In this document: positions 55,318 through 63,545 of the stretch, piece after piece
How positions within the stretch are numbered: the stretch's first letter is position 1
Layout: each line of letters opens with the position of its first letter
From: JANWWM01 sp046292465
GTDB lineage: Bacteria > Bacteroidota > Chlorobiia > Chlorobiales > Thermochlorobacteraceae
Assembly: GCA_046292465.1 (NCBI GenBank)
Contig: JBKBRB010000012.1
Span: 17,755-81,754 of the forward strand
Length of the DNA: 64,000 bases
Reading direction: 5' to 3'
Translations under genes and position numbers: made by a program
The notes under the pieces: model-generated
Seen by the model: the letters and a program-made list of their open reading frames with translations, nothing else
What the model was told of the DNA's origin: nothing
Database searches by the model: none

Positions 55318-55746
55318 TTATAGTGAATAATCTTCGTTAAAAACTTCATCCCACGAGAGCGACTCGATGGCTGATTTTTTCTGCATCTCGATTTCGGCTT
55401 CTTTTTGCGCTTGCTTGAAGGCGCGCTCCCACAACGCTCGAATCACATCGTCGGTAATGCTCGGTTCATATTCTTGCACTTCCGAAATTTCATAGCGCGC
55501 ATTTGCGATAGAGACCGCCCAACTGACCGAACGCCGCTCAGGCTGCGATTTCCATTTGATGATGTGTTTCATCAAACGAATGAGTTGACTTTGGATAGCG
55601 CGCCGCTCTTGCTTCGACATAGAGCGCAGTAGCCACTCTAATCCTTCCTCGACTTCTTCCACATCGCCTGCCTGCAATTTGCGCTGAATTTCTCTTACCG
55701 TCTCAAGATGCGAGGTCGTTACAAGTTCCTTCCAATTGACTGCCAT
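55318..55746 (-). CDS. DUF29 family protein, copy 1
   Basis: About 142 residues from ATG 55746 (MAVNWKELV). A helical, charged protein of the DUF29 family, common in cyanobacteria and phototrophs and of unknown function. Marker segments are LMKHIIKWKSQPERRSVSW and SIESLSWDEVFNEDY-like ending (AIESLSWDEVFNED). It lies 18 bp upstream of nuoF and is very similar to copy 2 at 55867, especially in the second half, so this is a recent tandem duplication. Confidence 0.82.
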   Translation of the reverse strand: MAVNWKELVTTSHLETVREIQRKLQAGDVEEVEEGLEWLLRSMSKQERRAIQSQLIRLMKHIIKWKSQPERRSVSWAVSIANARYEISEVQEYEPSITDDVIRALWERAFKQAQKEAEIEMQKKSAIESLSWDEVFNEDYSL

Positions 55747-55866
55747 ACTCTCCAATGGATGCCCGTTTCAACAAGGATAAACTCTTCTGCGCATGCTTGT
55801 GCATTCAGGTTCTGCACAGCACAATTGCTTCAAAATGCAAGAATCATTTCTGACTGCATCAAGTTC

Positions 55867-56295
55867 TTATAGCAAATAATCTTCGTTGAAGACTTCGTCC
55901 CACGAAAGCGACTCGATGGCTGATTTTTTCTGCATCTCGATTTCGGCTTCTTTTTGCGCTTGCTTGAAGGCTCCATCCCACAACGCTCGAATTACATCGT
56001 CGGTAATACTCGGCTCGTAGCGCTGTATCTTTCGAATTTCGTATCGAGCATTGACGATAGAGACCGCCCAACTGACCGAACGCCGCTCAGGTTGCGATTC
56101 CCATTTGATGATGTGTTTCATCAATCGGACTAACTGGCTATCGACCGCGTTTCGTTCGGCTCTACACATTGCATTGACAAGTTCGTTCAAGCCCTCTTCG
56201 GCTTCTTCCACATCGCCTGCCTGCAATTCGCGCTGAATTGCTCTCACCGCTTCAAGATGCGAGGTCGTTACAAGTTCTTTCCAATTCACTGCCAT
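55867..56295 (-). CDS. DUF29 family protein, copy 2
   Basis: A 142-residue tandem paralogue of the preceding entry, with near-identical N-terminal (MAVNWKELVTTSHLE) and C-terminal (AIESLSWDEVFNED) ends. The middle has diverged (LNELVNAMCRAERNAVDS), which suggests separate selection after duplication. About 120 bp separates the copies, with no obvious regulatory element. Function unknown. Confidence 0.82.
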   Translation of the reverse strand: MAVNWKELVTTSHLEAVRAIQRELQAGDVEEAEEGLNELVNAMCRAERNAVDSQLVRLMKHIIKWESQPERRSVSWAVSIVNARYEIRKIQRYEPSITDDVIRALWDGAFKQAQKEAEIEMQKKSAIESLSWDEVFNEDYLL

Positions 56296-56346
56296 AATTG
56301 TCCGATGATGATGTGTTACACTCGCGTGAAAGATACGACGGGCGAT

Positions 56347-57381
56347 TCACTTATCAGCATGTTTAAGGCGTGTGGTGAACGCATTTTTTTCGGCTTTGAT
56401 GGTGTTGCCGTCGAGCGTGCTTTTCCAGAGTTCAAAAGAGCATTCGTCGCTGAACTCGTTGCCGCGCTCGTCTTTGAAGTGCAGGATATATTTTTCAAAC
56501 CGTTCGAGTTCGCGATGCGTCTTGGTTATGGGTGGCACAGCATCGGACCACTTGGGCGAAGTGTCGCGTCCTGCGGTGCGATAAACCTTATCGGGCTTCC
56601 AACGATAAATTTCATACCGATATTTTGTGGCATAAACCGGCACGCTTCTATAAACAGGTTCTTCGTAGGGCTCACGCACGCTTTTGTAAACGGTTTGTGT
56701 TTCGTAGATGTCTTCAAAATAACCGTTGCCAAGGTCGCGCACGCCGACTTTGACACGCTTTGTGCCTGCTGGCTTTTCAACGGTGCGATACTTCGTTTCG
56801 TAACCGACGAGAACTTGGTCGTAGTGATGAATATCGCGAAACGAGCGTTGCAATTTCGCGCCTTCGGGCAGTGACCAATCTTCCTCGATAACAGGAACAA
56901 ATTTTTCCGTGTGAATTTCCCGAATCCACTCGTGCGCTGTAACGATGACGGTTGTTTCACGGGTGCGGAATAAGAGAAAAAGAACGATTAACAAAAGTGC
57001 AAGCGCGCCGAAGACATAATAGCCCTTGTTGAATTTAGGTTGAGCGGCAGGTGTTGGGGCAGTGGGTGGCGGCGCATCGAAGCGAATTTCGCGCGTTTGG
57101 CGGTTAAGGTCGGTTTCTGTGCGAGCGTTGCCACAAGAGCGGCAATGTGTGTCGGCGGCTTTGTTATCGGCACCGCAGTAGTCGCAAATCCAATCGACGC
57201 CGGCGCGGGCTTGGGCAAGTTGTTGTGCGTCGGTTACTTCTTCGCTCTCGTCGGGCAAATAAAATTTCACATTCTTGCCGCGCGGCGAGCCACACTGTGA
57301 GCAACTCGTTTCGTATCCAATGTTGCCCTTGTGCCCACACGCAGGACAATCCCAACGACCAACGCGAATGCCTGATGCCAT
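56347..57381 (-). CDS. Zinc-ribbon membrane protein (YdjG-like)
   Basis: A 344-residue protein. The N-terminus has two zinc-ribbon/RanBP2-type fingers (WDCPACGHKG...CSQCGSPRG and WICDYCGADN...CRSCGN). After a Pro-rich linker there is one TM helix (VFGALALLLIVLFLLF, about residues 130-146). A ~200-residue domain rich in Tyr/Arg/Glu with repeated RTVEKPA and YRSVPVYATKYRYEIYRW elements follows. The layout resembles Bacillus YdjG, whose gene neighbours an SPFH gene (ydjI). Here the SPFH gene lies at 59290-60279, separated by an ATPase gene on the other strand. Confidence 0.7.
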   Translation of the reverse strand: MASGIRVGRWDCPACGHKGNIGYETSCSQCGSPRGKNVKFYLPDESEEVTDAQQLAQARAGVDWICDYCGADNKAADTHCRSCGNARTETDLNRQTREIRFDAPPPTAPTPAAQPKFNKGYYVFGALALLLIVLFLLFRTRETTVIVTAHEWIREIHTEKFVPVIEEDWSLPEGAKLQRSFRDIHHYDQVLVGYETKYRTVEKPAGTKRVKVGVRDLGNGYFEDIYETQTVYKSVREPYEEPVYRSVPVYATKYRYEIYRWKPDKVYRTAGRDTSPKWSDAVPPITKTHRELERFEKYILHFKDERGNEFSDECSFELWKSTLDGNTIKAEKNAFTTRLKHADK

Positions 57382-57537
57382 TTGGCGGAATAATTAAGAG
57401 TTCGGAACCGTGTCAAGCGCGTTCAAATGAACCTGATGGTTATCTTTGACACATTTTCAACGTAATAAAAAATCCCTTTCGGGCAATTCTTTGCGAATGC
57501 CTTATCTTTTTCAGCAATATCAATCGCTCATAACACT

Positions 57538-59283
57538 ATGCTAACTAGCATTCGCATCAAAAACTTCAAGCGTCTCCGTGATGTGAGTTTCGAGTTAGGG
57601 AAAACTGTTGTTTTGATTGGTCCAAATAATTCAGGCAAGACAACGGCGTTGCAGGCGTTAGCATTGTGGAATATTGGACTGAAAAAGTGGAATGAAAAGC
57701 GTGAGGGCAAATCGTCAAGTGGGAAAAGAACGGGTGTCGCTATCAATCGAAACGACCTCGTTGCTGTTCCGGTTTCAAGTGCAAACTTGCTATGGAAGGA
57801 CTTGCATGTGCGAAGCATCAGCGAGCGCGGCACGGACAAGCAAAAAACAAAGAATATCCGTATTGAAATTACCGTCGACGGTGTAACCGAGGGCAAACCG
57901 TGGTCGTGCGGCTTTGAGTTTGATTACGCCAATGCGGAATCTTTTTATTGCCGCCCACTTCGTTTGGCAGAAGGCGAAAGTGAAAATGGTAAAGAAATTC
58001 AGCGCATGCCAGTTCCACCCGAGGCAGCTGCGCTTAACGTTGCGTTTCTGCCGCCAATGTCAGGCTTAGCCGATAGAGAATTTCTTAAACAGTTGGGTGA
58101 AATTGGCGTTCTTATCGGACAAGGGCAAACTGCGCAAGTGTTGCGAAATCTATGCTACCAAGTCTGCTTTCTCAAAAACGGAAGCGAGTTAAAAGTTACG
58201 GACAACTGGCGCAAAATTACCGAACAAATTAGACGGCTCTTCGGTGTGAAATTGCAACCGCCCAAATTGATTGCCGAGCGTTCGGAAATTACAATGAGCT
58301 ACCTTGATGAAAATGGTACTGAACTTGAAATCGCTTCATCTGGTCGTGGGCTACAACAAACCCTATTGTTACTGGTTTACCTTTATGCAAATCCTAAAAC
58401 CGTTTTGCTACTCGATGAACCAGATGCCCATTTGGAAATTTTACGGCAACGTCAAATCTACAAATTACTTGTCGATGTGGCGAGCGAACAAGGTTCTCAA
58501 ATCATTGCTGCAAGCCATTCGGAAGTCGTATTAAACGAAGCAGCAGGACGCGATATGGTTATTGCTTTCGTCGGTAAACCACATCGCATCGACAAATCGC
58601 AACAAGTCCTAAAAGCATTGAAAGATATTGGATATGAAGACTACTACATGGCTGAGCAAACAGGATGGATTCTCTACTTAGAAGGCTCGAACGACCTTGA
58701 CATCCTGCGCACATTTGCACAAATTTTGAACCATGAAGCCGCCGAACTGCTTGAACGCCCGTTTGTTCACTACCTCAACAGCGACCAGCCTCAAAGAGCG
58801 CGAGATCATTTCTTCGGTCTTTTAGAAGCCAAACCCGACCTTGTCGGCATCTTAATTACCGACCGAGTTGATAAGCAATTATCGTCGACTGCGTCATTCA
58901 CGGAATTGATGTGGTCAAAGCGTGAAATCGAGAATTTCTTTTGCACAGAGCAAGTGTTACTGAAATACGCCGCCGAACATCAACTCGACCTGTTTAGCCA
59001 ATATCGCCAACAAGCCATGCGCGACGCAATTCAAGAAGTAACCTCTGCGCTGAGAACATTAGGAAAAGATGCTTGGTCGCCCGATTTGAAGGTAACAGAC
59101 GAATTTCTCAATCCGCTCTTCGACGCTTATTTCAGAAAATTGAATTTGCCCAACTTGCTTCGGAAAAGTACTTACTACGTTTTGGCTAAATACGTATCGC
59201 GCGAACAAATTGACCCCGAAGTGATTGAAAAACTCGATGCAATTCTGGAAACAGCGAAAAAAGCAAAACCACAACGAGAATAA
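57538..59283 (+). CDS. AAA ATPase with TOPRIM-like domain (OLD-nuclease-like)
   Basis: A 581-residue protein. The N-terminal ABC/SMC-type ATPase has Walker A GPNNSGKTTAL (residues ~27-38), signature IASSGRGLQQTLLL and Walker B TVLLLDEPDAHLE, with a His in AASHSEVV. The C-terminal part has an acidic TOPRIM-like set: Glu in LYLEGSNDLDIL, Asp pair in GILITDRVD, and KREIENFF. This arrangement is that of OLD-family and related defence nucleases. It stands alone on the plus strand between two genes that are usually adjacent, suggesting insertion. Catalytic activity is inferred. Confidence 0.8.
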   Translation: MLTSIRIKNFKRLRDVSFELGKTVVLIGPNNSGKTTALQALALWNIGLKKWNEKREGKSSSGKRTGVAINRNDLVAVPVSSANLLWKDLHVRSISERGTDKQKTKNIRIEITVDGVTEGKPWSCGFEFDYANAESFYCRPLRLAEGESENGKEIQRMPVPPEAAALNVAFLPPMSGLADREFLKQLGEIGVLIGQGQTAQVLRNLCYQVCFLKNGSELKVTDNWRKITEQIRRLFGVKLQPPKLIAERSEITMSYLDENGTELEIASSGRGLQQTLLLLVYLYANPKTVLLLDEPDAHLEILRQRQIYKLLVDVASEQGSQIIAASHSEVVLNEAAGRDMVIAFVGKPHRIDKSQQVLKALKDIGYEDYYMAEQTGWILYLEGSNDLDILRTFAQILNHEAAELLERPFVHYLNSDQPQRARDHFFGLLEAKPDLVGILITDRVDKQLSSTASFTELMWSKREIENFFCTEQVLLKYAAEHQLDLFSQYRQQAMRDAIQEVTSALRTLGKDAWSPDLKVTDEFLNPLFDAYFRKLNLPNLLRKSTYYVLAKYVSREQIDPEVIEKLDAILETAKKAKPQRE

Positions 59284-59289
59284 CAAATT

Positions 59290-60279
59290 TTATAGCTTCG
59301 CAAGCAGTTCGGCTTTCTTCTTATCGAACTCTTCTTGAGTTAAAATGCCGGCGTCTTTAAGTCCTGCAAGGTCTTTGAGGGTTTTCATGATTTCATCGCG
59401 GCTTTCTTTCGGTGCGGCTTGCGGTGGCGGTTGTTGTGCTTGGTTCATCATTTGGTTGCCCATTGCAAAGCCTGCGCCCATCGCCGCAATGCCCGCGCCT
59501 TGATTTTTAGCAAGGTCAGGAATCGATTGCGCCATTTGAAACTGCGAGAATTGTTGCAGGTTGCCTGCCATGTGCATCTGCGTCATTTTGTCGAGAAACT
59601 GTTCGACTTCGGGCGGAACGCTCACGCTCTCGATGTGAAACTTGACAATTTCCAAGCCCAAAAGCGCAAAGTCGTTCATGAGCAGTGGCAAAATTTTATC
59701 GCCAAGCTCGTTGAAGTTTCGCGCTAAGTCATACACCGAGACATTCGCCTCGCCAAGCGCATCTGTGAATTTGCTCAAGACTTTCGGGCGCAAAGTCTCT
59801 TCAAGTTCTTGAATTTTCACCACAGGATTTGTGCCGCCAAATTCTCTCAAAAACAGTTGCGCCGAATTGACGCGAAGCGAATAAACGCCAAAGGCACGCA
59901 CGCGCACTTGTTTGAGTTCAGGGTCGCGCACGATGATGGGGTTCGGCGTGCCCCATTTGAGGTTCGTAAATTGGCGCATGGAAACAAAATACACATCGCT
60001 CTTGAACGGCGATTGAAAGCCAAACTTCCACCCTTTGAGCTTGGTCAGAATTGGAATGTTCTGCGTAATGAGTTCATAACGACCGGGCACGAAGACATCG
60101 GCAATCTGCCCCTCGTTCATGAAAATAGCGTTTTGCGATTCGCGCACAATCAGTTGCGCGCCGTATTTGATGTCCTTTTGCGCGTCAGGAAATTTCCAAA
60201 TCACAGTGTCGCGTGTTTCATCGACCCACTCAATAACCTCGAGCAGTTCGTTTTTGAGAAAGTTCAAAATTGGCGGCAT
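59290..60279 (-). CDS. SPFH/Band-7 protein with C-terminal SHOCT (YdjI-like)
   Basis: A 329-residue protein. The SPFH domain spans about residues 25-235 (WKFPDAQKDIKYGAQLIVRESQ-type start, RFGVYSLRVN in the middle). A Gln/Met/Gly-rich linker follows, then a C-terminal short SHOCT helix hairpin (LKDLAGLKDAGILTQEEFDKKKAELLAKL-like). The same architecture occurs in Bacillus YdjI, which is associated with membrane stress and PspA. The zinc-ribbon gene at 56347-57381 is the probable partner. Confidence 0.85.
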   Translation of the reverse strand: MPPILNFLKNELLEVIEWVDETRDTVIWKFPDAQKDIKYGAQLIVRESQNAIFMNEGQIADVFVPGRYELITQNIPILTKLKGWKFGFQSPFKSDVYFVSMRQFTNLKWGTPNPIIVRDPELKQVRVRAFGVYSLRVNSAQLFLREFGGTNPVVKIQELEETLRPKVLSKFTDALGEANVSVYDLARNFNELGDKILPLLMNDFALLGLEIVKFHIESVSVPPEVEQFLDKMTQMHMAGNLQQFSQFQMAQSIPDLAKNQGAGIAAMGAGFAMGNQMMNQAQQPPPQAAPKESRDEIMKTLKDLAGLKDAGILTQEEFDKKKAELLAKL

Positions 60280-60306
60280 AGTTCTCTCGGTTTAGTGTTA
60301 AAACAC

Positions 60307-61260
60307 TCACGGCTGAACCGTGATTGGTTGTTCAGACAAATGCTCCCACATGCCGCTTGCTTTGGCAAGTGCAAGTTCAGATGCAAACATGCTCGAGTGC
60401 TGATGAATCAAACTGGCAAGCATTGGCAAGCATTCGGTCAAAAGGCGCGGCGTAGAGCGATTGAAATACGCATTGCCATCGCAGAGATAGACACGCCCGT
60501 GCTTTACGGCGGTTAGCGTTTGCCATTCCGACTTTGATGTGAGCAAGTGCAAATCTTGTTTCGTCTGCGGAATTTTGAACCCACACGGCGCAATGAGCAT
60601 CACATCGGGATTTGCTTTGCAAAGTTCATCAATCTGAATCACAAACGATTTTTCACCATCTTTTCCGAACACCGGAATGCCACCAGCAATCTCAATAAGC
60701 TCGGGCATCCAATTTGCGCCGACGAAAATCGGGTCAATCCACTCCACAATTGCTACGCGCGGCTTGTGCGAAACATTGGCGGTTGCGGCGCGCACCTCAT
60801 CAATGGCGCGATTCATCTGTGCTATCAACGGCGCAGGGTCGGCATCAATCGCACGCGCAACACGACGCACATCTTCAAAAATTTCCGATAGCGATGTCGG
60901 ATTGAGCGAGACAATTTTCACGTCTTTCTGTAACAAGTTGCAAACCGCTTCCTTCACATCGTCAAACGTGACGGCGCAGACATCGCACTGCTCTTGCGTA
61001 ATAATCACATCAGGTTGCAACTCTGCTACAAGCGGATTATTTACTTCGTAGAGGCTCAACGCCAAACGCACGCGCTCTTGCACTTCCAAATGAATCAGGT
61101 CAGAACGCGCGTGATAATTGATGTGGCTACGCGTTAAGACCGGCAGGTGTCGGATAGAGGGCGGGTAATCGCATTCGTGCGAAATGCCAACAAGGTCGGC
61201 GGCTCTGCCCAGCATCGCCGTGATTTCCGTGCCACTGGCTAAAAGTGAAGCAATGCGCAT
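60307..61260 (-). CDS. Cobalamin-binding-like (BtuF-type) protein without signal peptide
   Basis: A 317-residue type III periplasmic-binding-protein fold. MRIASLLASGTEITAMLGR starts the family pattern, and LVGISHECDYPP, EQCDVCAV and LTECLPMLASLI follow. Proteins with this set are annotated as cobalamin-binding (BtuF-like) ABC substrate-binding proteins. There is no signal peptide or lipobox, so it is predicted cytoplasmic, and there is no BtuC or BtuD gene nearby. A cytosolic corrinoid-binding role is plausible, given MeaB in the same window, but unproven. Confidence 0.78.
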   Translation of the reverse strand: MRIASLLASGTEITAMLGRAADLVGISHECDYPPSIRHLPVLTRSHINYHARSDLIHLEVQERVRLALSLYEVNNPLVAELQPDVIITQEQCDVCAVTFDDVKEAVCNLLQKDVKIVSLNPTSLSEIFEDVRRVARAIDADPAPLIAQMNRAIDEVRAATANVSHKPRVAIVEWIDPIFVGANWMPELIEIAGGIPVFGKDGEKSFVIQIDELCKANPDVMLIAPCGFKIPQTKQDLHLLTSKSEWQTLTAVKHGRVYLCDGNAYFNRSTPRLLTECLPMLASLIHQHSSMFASELALAKASGMWEHLSEQPITVQP

Positions 61261-61262
61261 CG

Positions 61263-61847
61263 TTAGGTTGAGTTAAGTTCAACATCGGCATAAATTTCGT
61301 GCAGCGGAATCTCAACGCCAATCGCTTCAAGTGAAATGACCGCTTCGGGCGTGTTCAGCACCGTGTATCGCCACTCGCTTGACGAGAGTTTGTGAAAATG
61401 TTCAACACGAACTGCACGCTGTGAGACCAGCACATACTCTTGCAGCGATGGCAAGCATTGATAACTCTCAAACTTCTTGCCTCTATCAAATGCTTCGGTG
61501 GTGTCGGAGAGCACTTCTACAATCAGCGTGGCGTCGGTTGCCATATCTTCTTGCACGAACGGTGCAGTGCCGCAGATGACCGCAATATCGGGATAGAAGT
61601 ATCGTTGCGTGGCTTGAATCCAAATGCGCATATCGGTCATAAACGGCTTGCACAACTTGCCTCGCAACTGTTGATGACATATCGCAAATATGTTTCCTGC
61701 GATAAGGTTGTGCGTGCGCGAGGCACCTGCCATCAGGCGCAATTCGCCGCCGTCGTATTCGTGTCGCACATCAGATTGACGCTCAAAGGCAAGGTATTCG
61801 GCAGGCGTCAGCGTTTTGGTTTCCGCAAGTGGCATCAGGTTCTCCAT
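61263..61847 (-). CDS. Uma2 family (DUF820) putative endonuclease
   Basis: A 194-residue PD-(D/E)XK-fold protein of the Uma2/DUF820 family, abundant in cyanobacteria and filamentous phototrophs. Marker motifs are TPAEYLAFERQSDVRHEYDGGEL, YPDIAVIC, and the E-x-L of ATLIVEVLSDTTEAFDRGKK. The active-site Asp and Glu-Val are conserved. Targets and function are unknown. Its ATG shares a base with the upstream DUF29 stop, so DUF29 and Uma2 are translationally coupled; the cobalamin-binding gene begins 2 bp downstream. Confidence 0.88.
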   Translation of the reverse strand: MENLMPLAETKTLTPAEYLAFERQSDVRHEYDGGELRLMAGASRTHNLIAGNIFAICHQQLRGKLCKPFMTDMRIWIQATQRYFYPDIAVICGTAPFVQEDMATDATLIVEVLSDTTEAFDRGKKFESYQCLPSLQEYVLVSQRAVRVEHFHKLSSSEWRYTVLNTPEAVISLEAIGVEIPLHEIYADVELNST

Positions 61848-62281
61848 CAGGAAATCATCGAGTAATCGTCTACAAAAACTTCATTCCACGAAAGCGATTG
61901 GACAGAAGAAGGTTCGCCCATTTCTTGTTCAGCATCATCTTTTGCCCACTCAAATGCTTGTGCCCAATACGATTCGAGAACGGCTTGCGTGATGCTGGGC
62001 GTATCTTCGCGCAAAGCGGCGATTTCGCGGCGAGCATTTCTAATTGTAACCATCCAACTGACAGAACGCTTCTGAGGTTGAGACTTCCATTTAATCACGT
62101 GCTTCATCAGCACCACAAGCAAACTTTTGGCGGCGCGTTTATCGGCTCGGGACATAGATTCTACAAGTTCTGTAATACCGTGATACGCCTCATCGATCGC
62201 ACCATCGTTCAAGGCGTCTTTAATTTTTACCGCTGTTAGATAGTGCGAAGTGGCAGATAAGTCTTTCCAGTCCGTTTTCAT
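61847..62281 (-). CDS. DUF29 family protein, copy 3
   Basis: A 144-residue DUF29 protein, more diverged than the pair near nuoF. It shares the LMKHVIKWKSQPQKRSVSW and LSWNEVFVDDYS segments. It starts 2 bp after the nuoE stop and overlaps the Uma2 start. So nuoE is followed at once by a DUF29 gene, and nuoF is preceded at once by another. Confidence 0.82.
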   Translation of the reverse strand: MKTDWKDLSATSHYLTAVKIKDALNDGAIDEAYHGITELVESMSRADKRAAKSLLVVLMKHVIKWKSQPQKRSVSWMVTIRNARREIAALREDTPSITQAVLESYWAQAFEWAKDDAEQEMGEPSSVQSLSWNEVFVDDYSMIS

Positions 62282-62283
62282 TG

Positions 62284-62892
62284 TTACAGTCCGCGTTCTT
62301 TCAAAAAGGCTTTGAGTTTCTCGAGCGTCAGATTCTCGACATAGTCGTAGTTATTGACTTGCATTGCAGGTGCGGTGCCACAGCTGCCTAAGCATTCGGC
62401 TTCTTCCAGCGAGAGCAAGCCATCAGGCGTTACGTCGCCATTGCCGATGTGGTAAGTGTTTTTGATGTAATTGTAGAGTTCGTAGGCACCGCAGAGCATG
62501 CAGGAGATGTTGGTGCAAATAGCAAGGTGCGTTTTGCCCATCGGCTTTTTCCAATACATGGTGTAAAAGCTTGCCACGCCATACACATCGGCGCGCGGCA
62601 TCGGGATGGTGTCGGCGACAAGATTTAGGGCTTCAATCGAAAGCCAGCCGAATTTTTCTTGTGCATACCACAACGCGCGCATGACGGCGGATTCTTTGGC
62701 GGGATAGCGCGAGACATATTCCGCAATTTTGGCTTTATCGGCATCAGTGAAAAAAATTTTTGAGGCATCTTCGGCATGCAGCAGATGGAAGGCTTGAACG
62801 CCAGTGGCTGGCTCTAGGCTATCGCCGTGCTTGCCTTCGCTGAAGCGCTGTTGTTTGCCGTTGTGATGAGCGTTTCCGTTGGTGTTTGACAT
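62284..62892 (-). CDS. nuoE: NADH-quinone oxidoreductase subunit E
   Basis: About 202 residues from ATG 62892 (MSNTNG). A thioredoxin-like [2Fe-2S] subunit of the NADH-dehydrogenase arm. The four ligand cysteines are in CTNISCMLC and CLGSCGTAPAMQ, spaced as in the family. An N-terminal ~35-residue polar extension precedes the conserved helical part (IAEYVSRYPAKESAVMRALWYAQEKFG). Together with nuoF it implies NADH input to the quinone pool. The gene that usually follows, nuoF, is displaced by ~7 kb. Confidence 0.92.
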   Translation of the reverse strand: MSNTNGNAHHNGKQQRFSEGKHGDSLEPATGVQAFHLLHAEDASKIFFTDADKAKIAEYVSRYPAKESAVMRALWYAQEKFGWLSIEALNLVADTIPMPRADVYGVASFYTMYWKKPMGKTHLAICTNISCMLCGAYELYNYIKNTYHIGNGDVTPDGLLSLEEAECLGSCGTAPAMQVNNYDYVENLTLEKLKAFLKERGL

Positions 62893-63545
62893 ACTGCAAA
62901 AGATTGGTTTGAGCAACAACGGTAATATAAACAAAGGCGCTTTGAGAAGAATAAACGTTTTTCAAACCGCCATGATTTGCAACTTGCGATGCTGCTTGAG
63001 TTATAGGCTGGAGCAGACTTCTTACAGGCTCAGAATTTGCTAGCAAGAGAGGTTTTTTTATATTCAGACTAGAATAACTCGGAGCGAATCGCAGTGGGAA
63101 CGATGTTAGGTATGAACTTGCAACGCACAAGGGTAGCGATGTAATTTGCGCTTTGCGTATCGTGCAGACCTTAACGAGAAAGTCAAAACGCTTGTTGGGG
63201 TTCGATGGAGTGCATCAGAACGGTCAAGCGTCCATTGGATATGACAAGACTCCTTAAAGACAGCAGACCTGAACAAAACTTGTAAGCGTAAAAACATTTG
63301 ACACCAGACTAACTCAACTTCGTTACAAACGTGCGGACAACTAACAACAAAACAGACGAAAGAAAAAAGCCCAGCTGCTAACAGCGGTTTTGCAAAAGTA
63401 AAGGTGCGGTGCTTCTACGACAGTTTGGTAGTAGTTTCCAGTGCATTGCTTCGATTGAACTTTTATGCTCCAAAACCCGCCGCCACTGCGCCAAGCCCAA
63501 AAACATTAGCACCTACCTCAGGACAACCAACAACGACAACCCCCC
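62893..63545. other. Gene-poor intergenic region
   Basis: About 650 bp with no convincing gene. Short open frames present on the minus strand (63106-63297) have no recognisable product. No tRNA, clear terminator or repeat array was seen. A plausible reading is decayed coding sequence, plus promoter for nuoE at the left edge. Confidence 0.4.

Noticed and set aside
57446..57468. Sigma-70-like promoter TTGACA / TAATAA before the ATPase gene
   Set aside because: The spacer is only 11 nt, far too short for a sigma-70 promoter.
63106..63297. Small minus-strand frame MFLRLQVLF...
   Set aside because: Lies in a gene-poor stretch, has no recognisable domain, and neighbouring frames are equally open.
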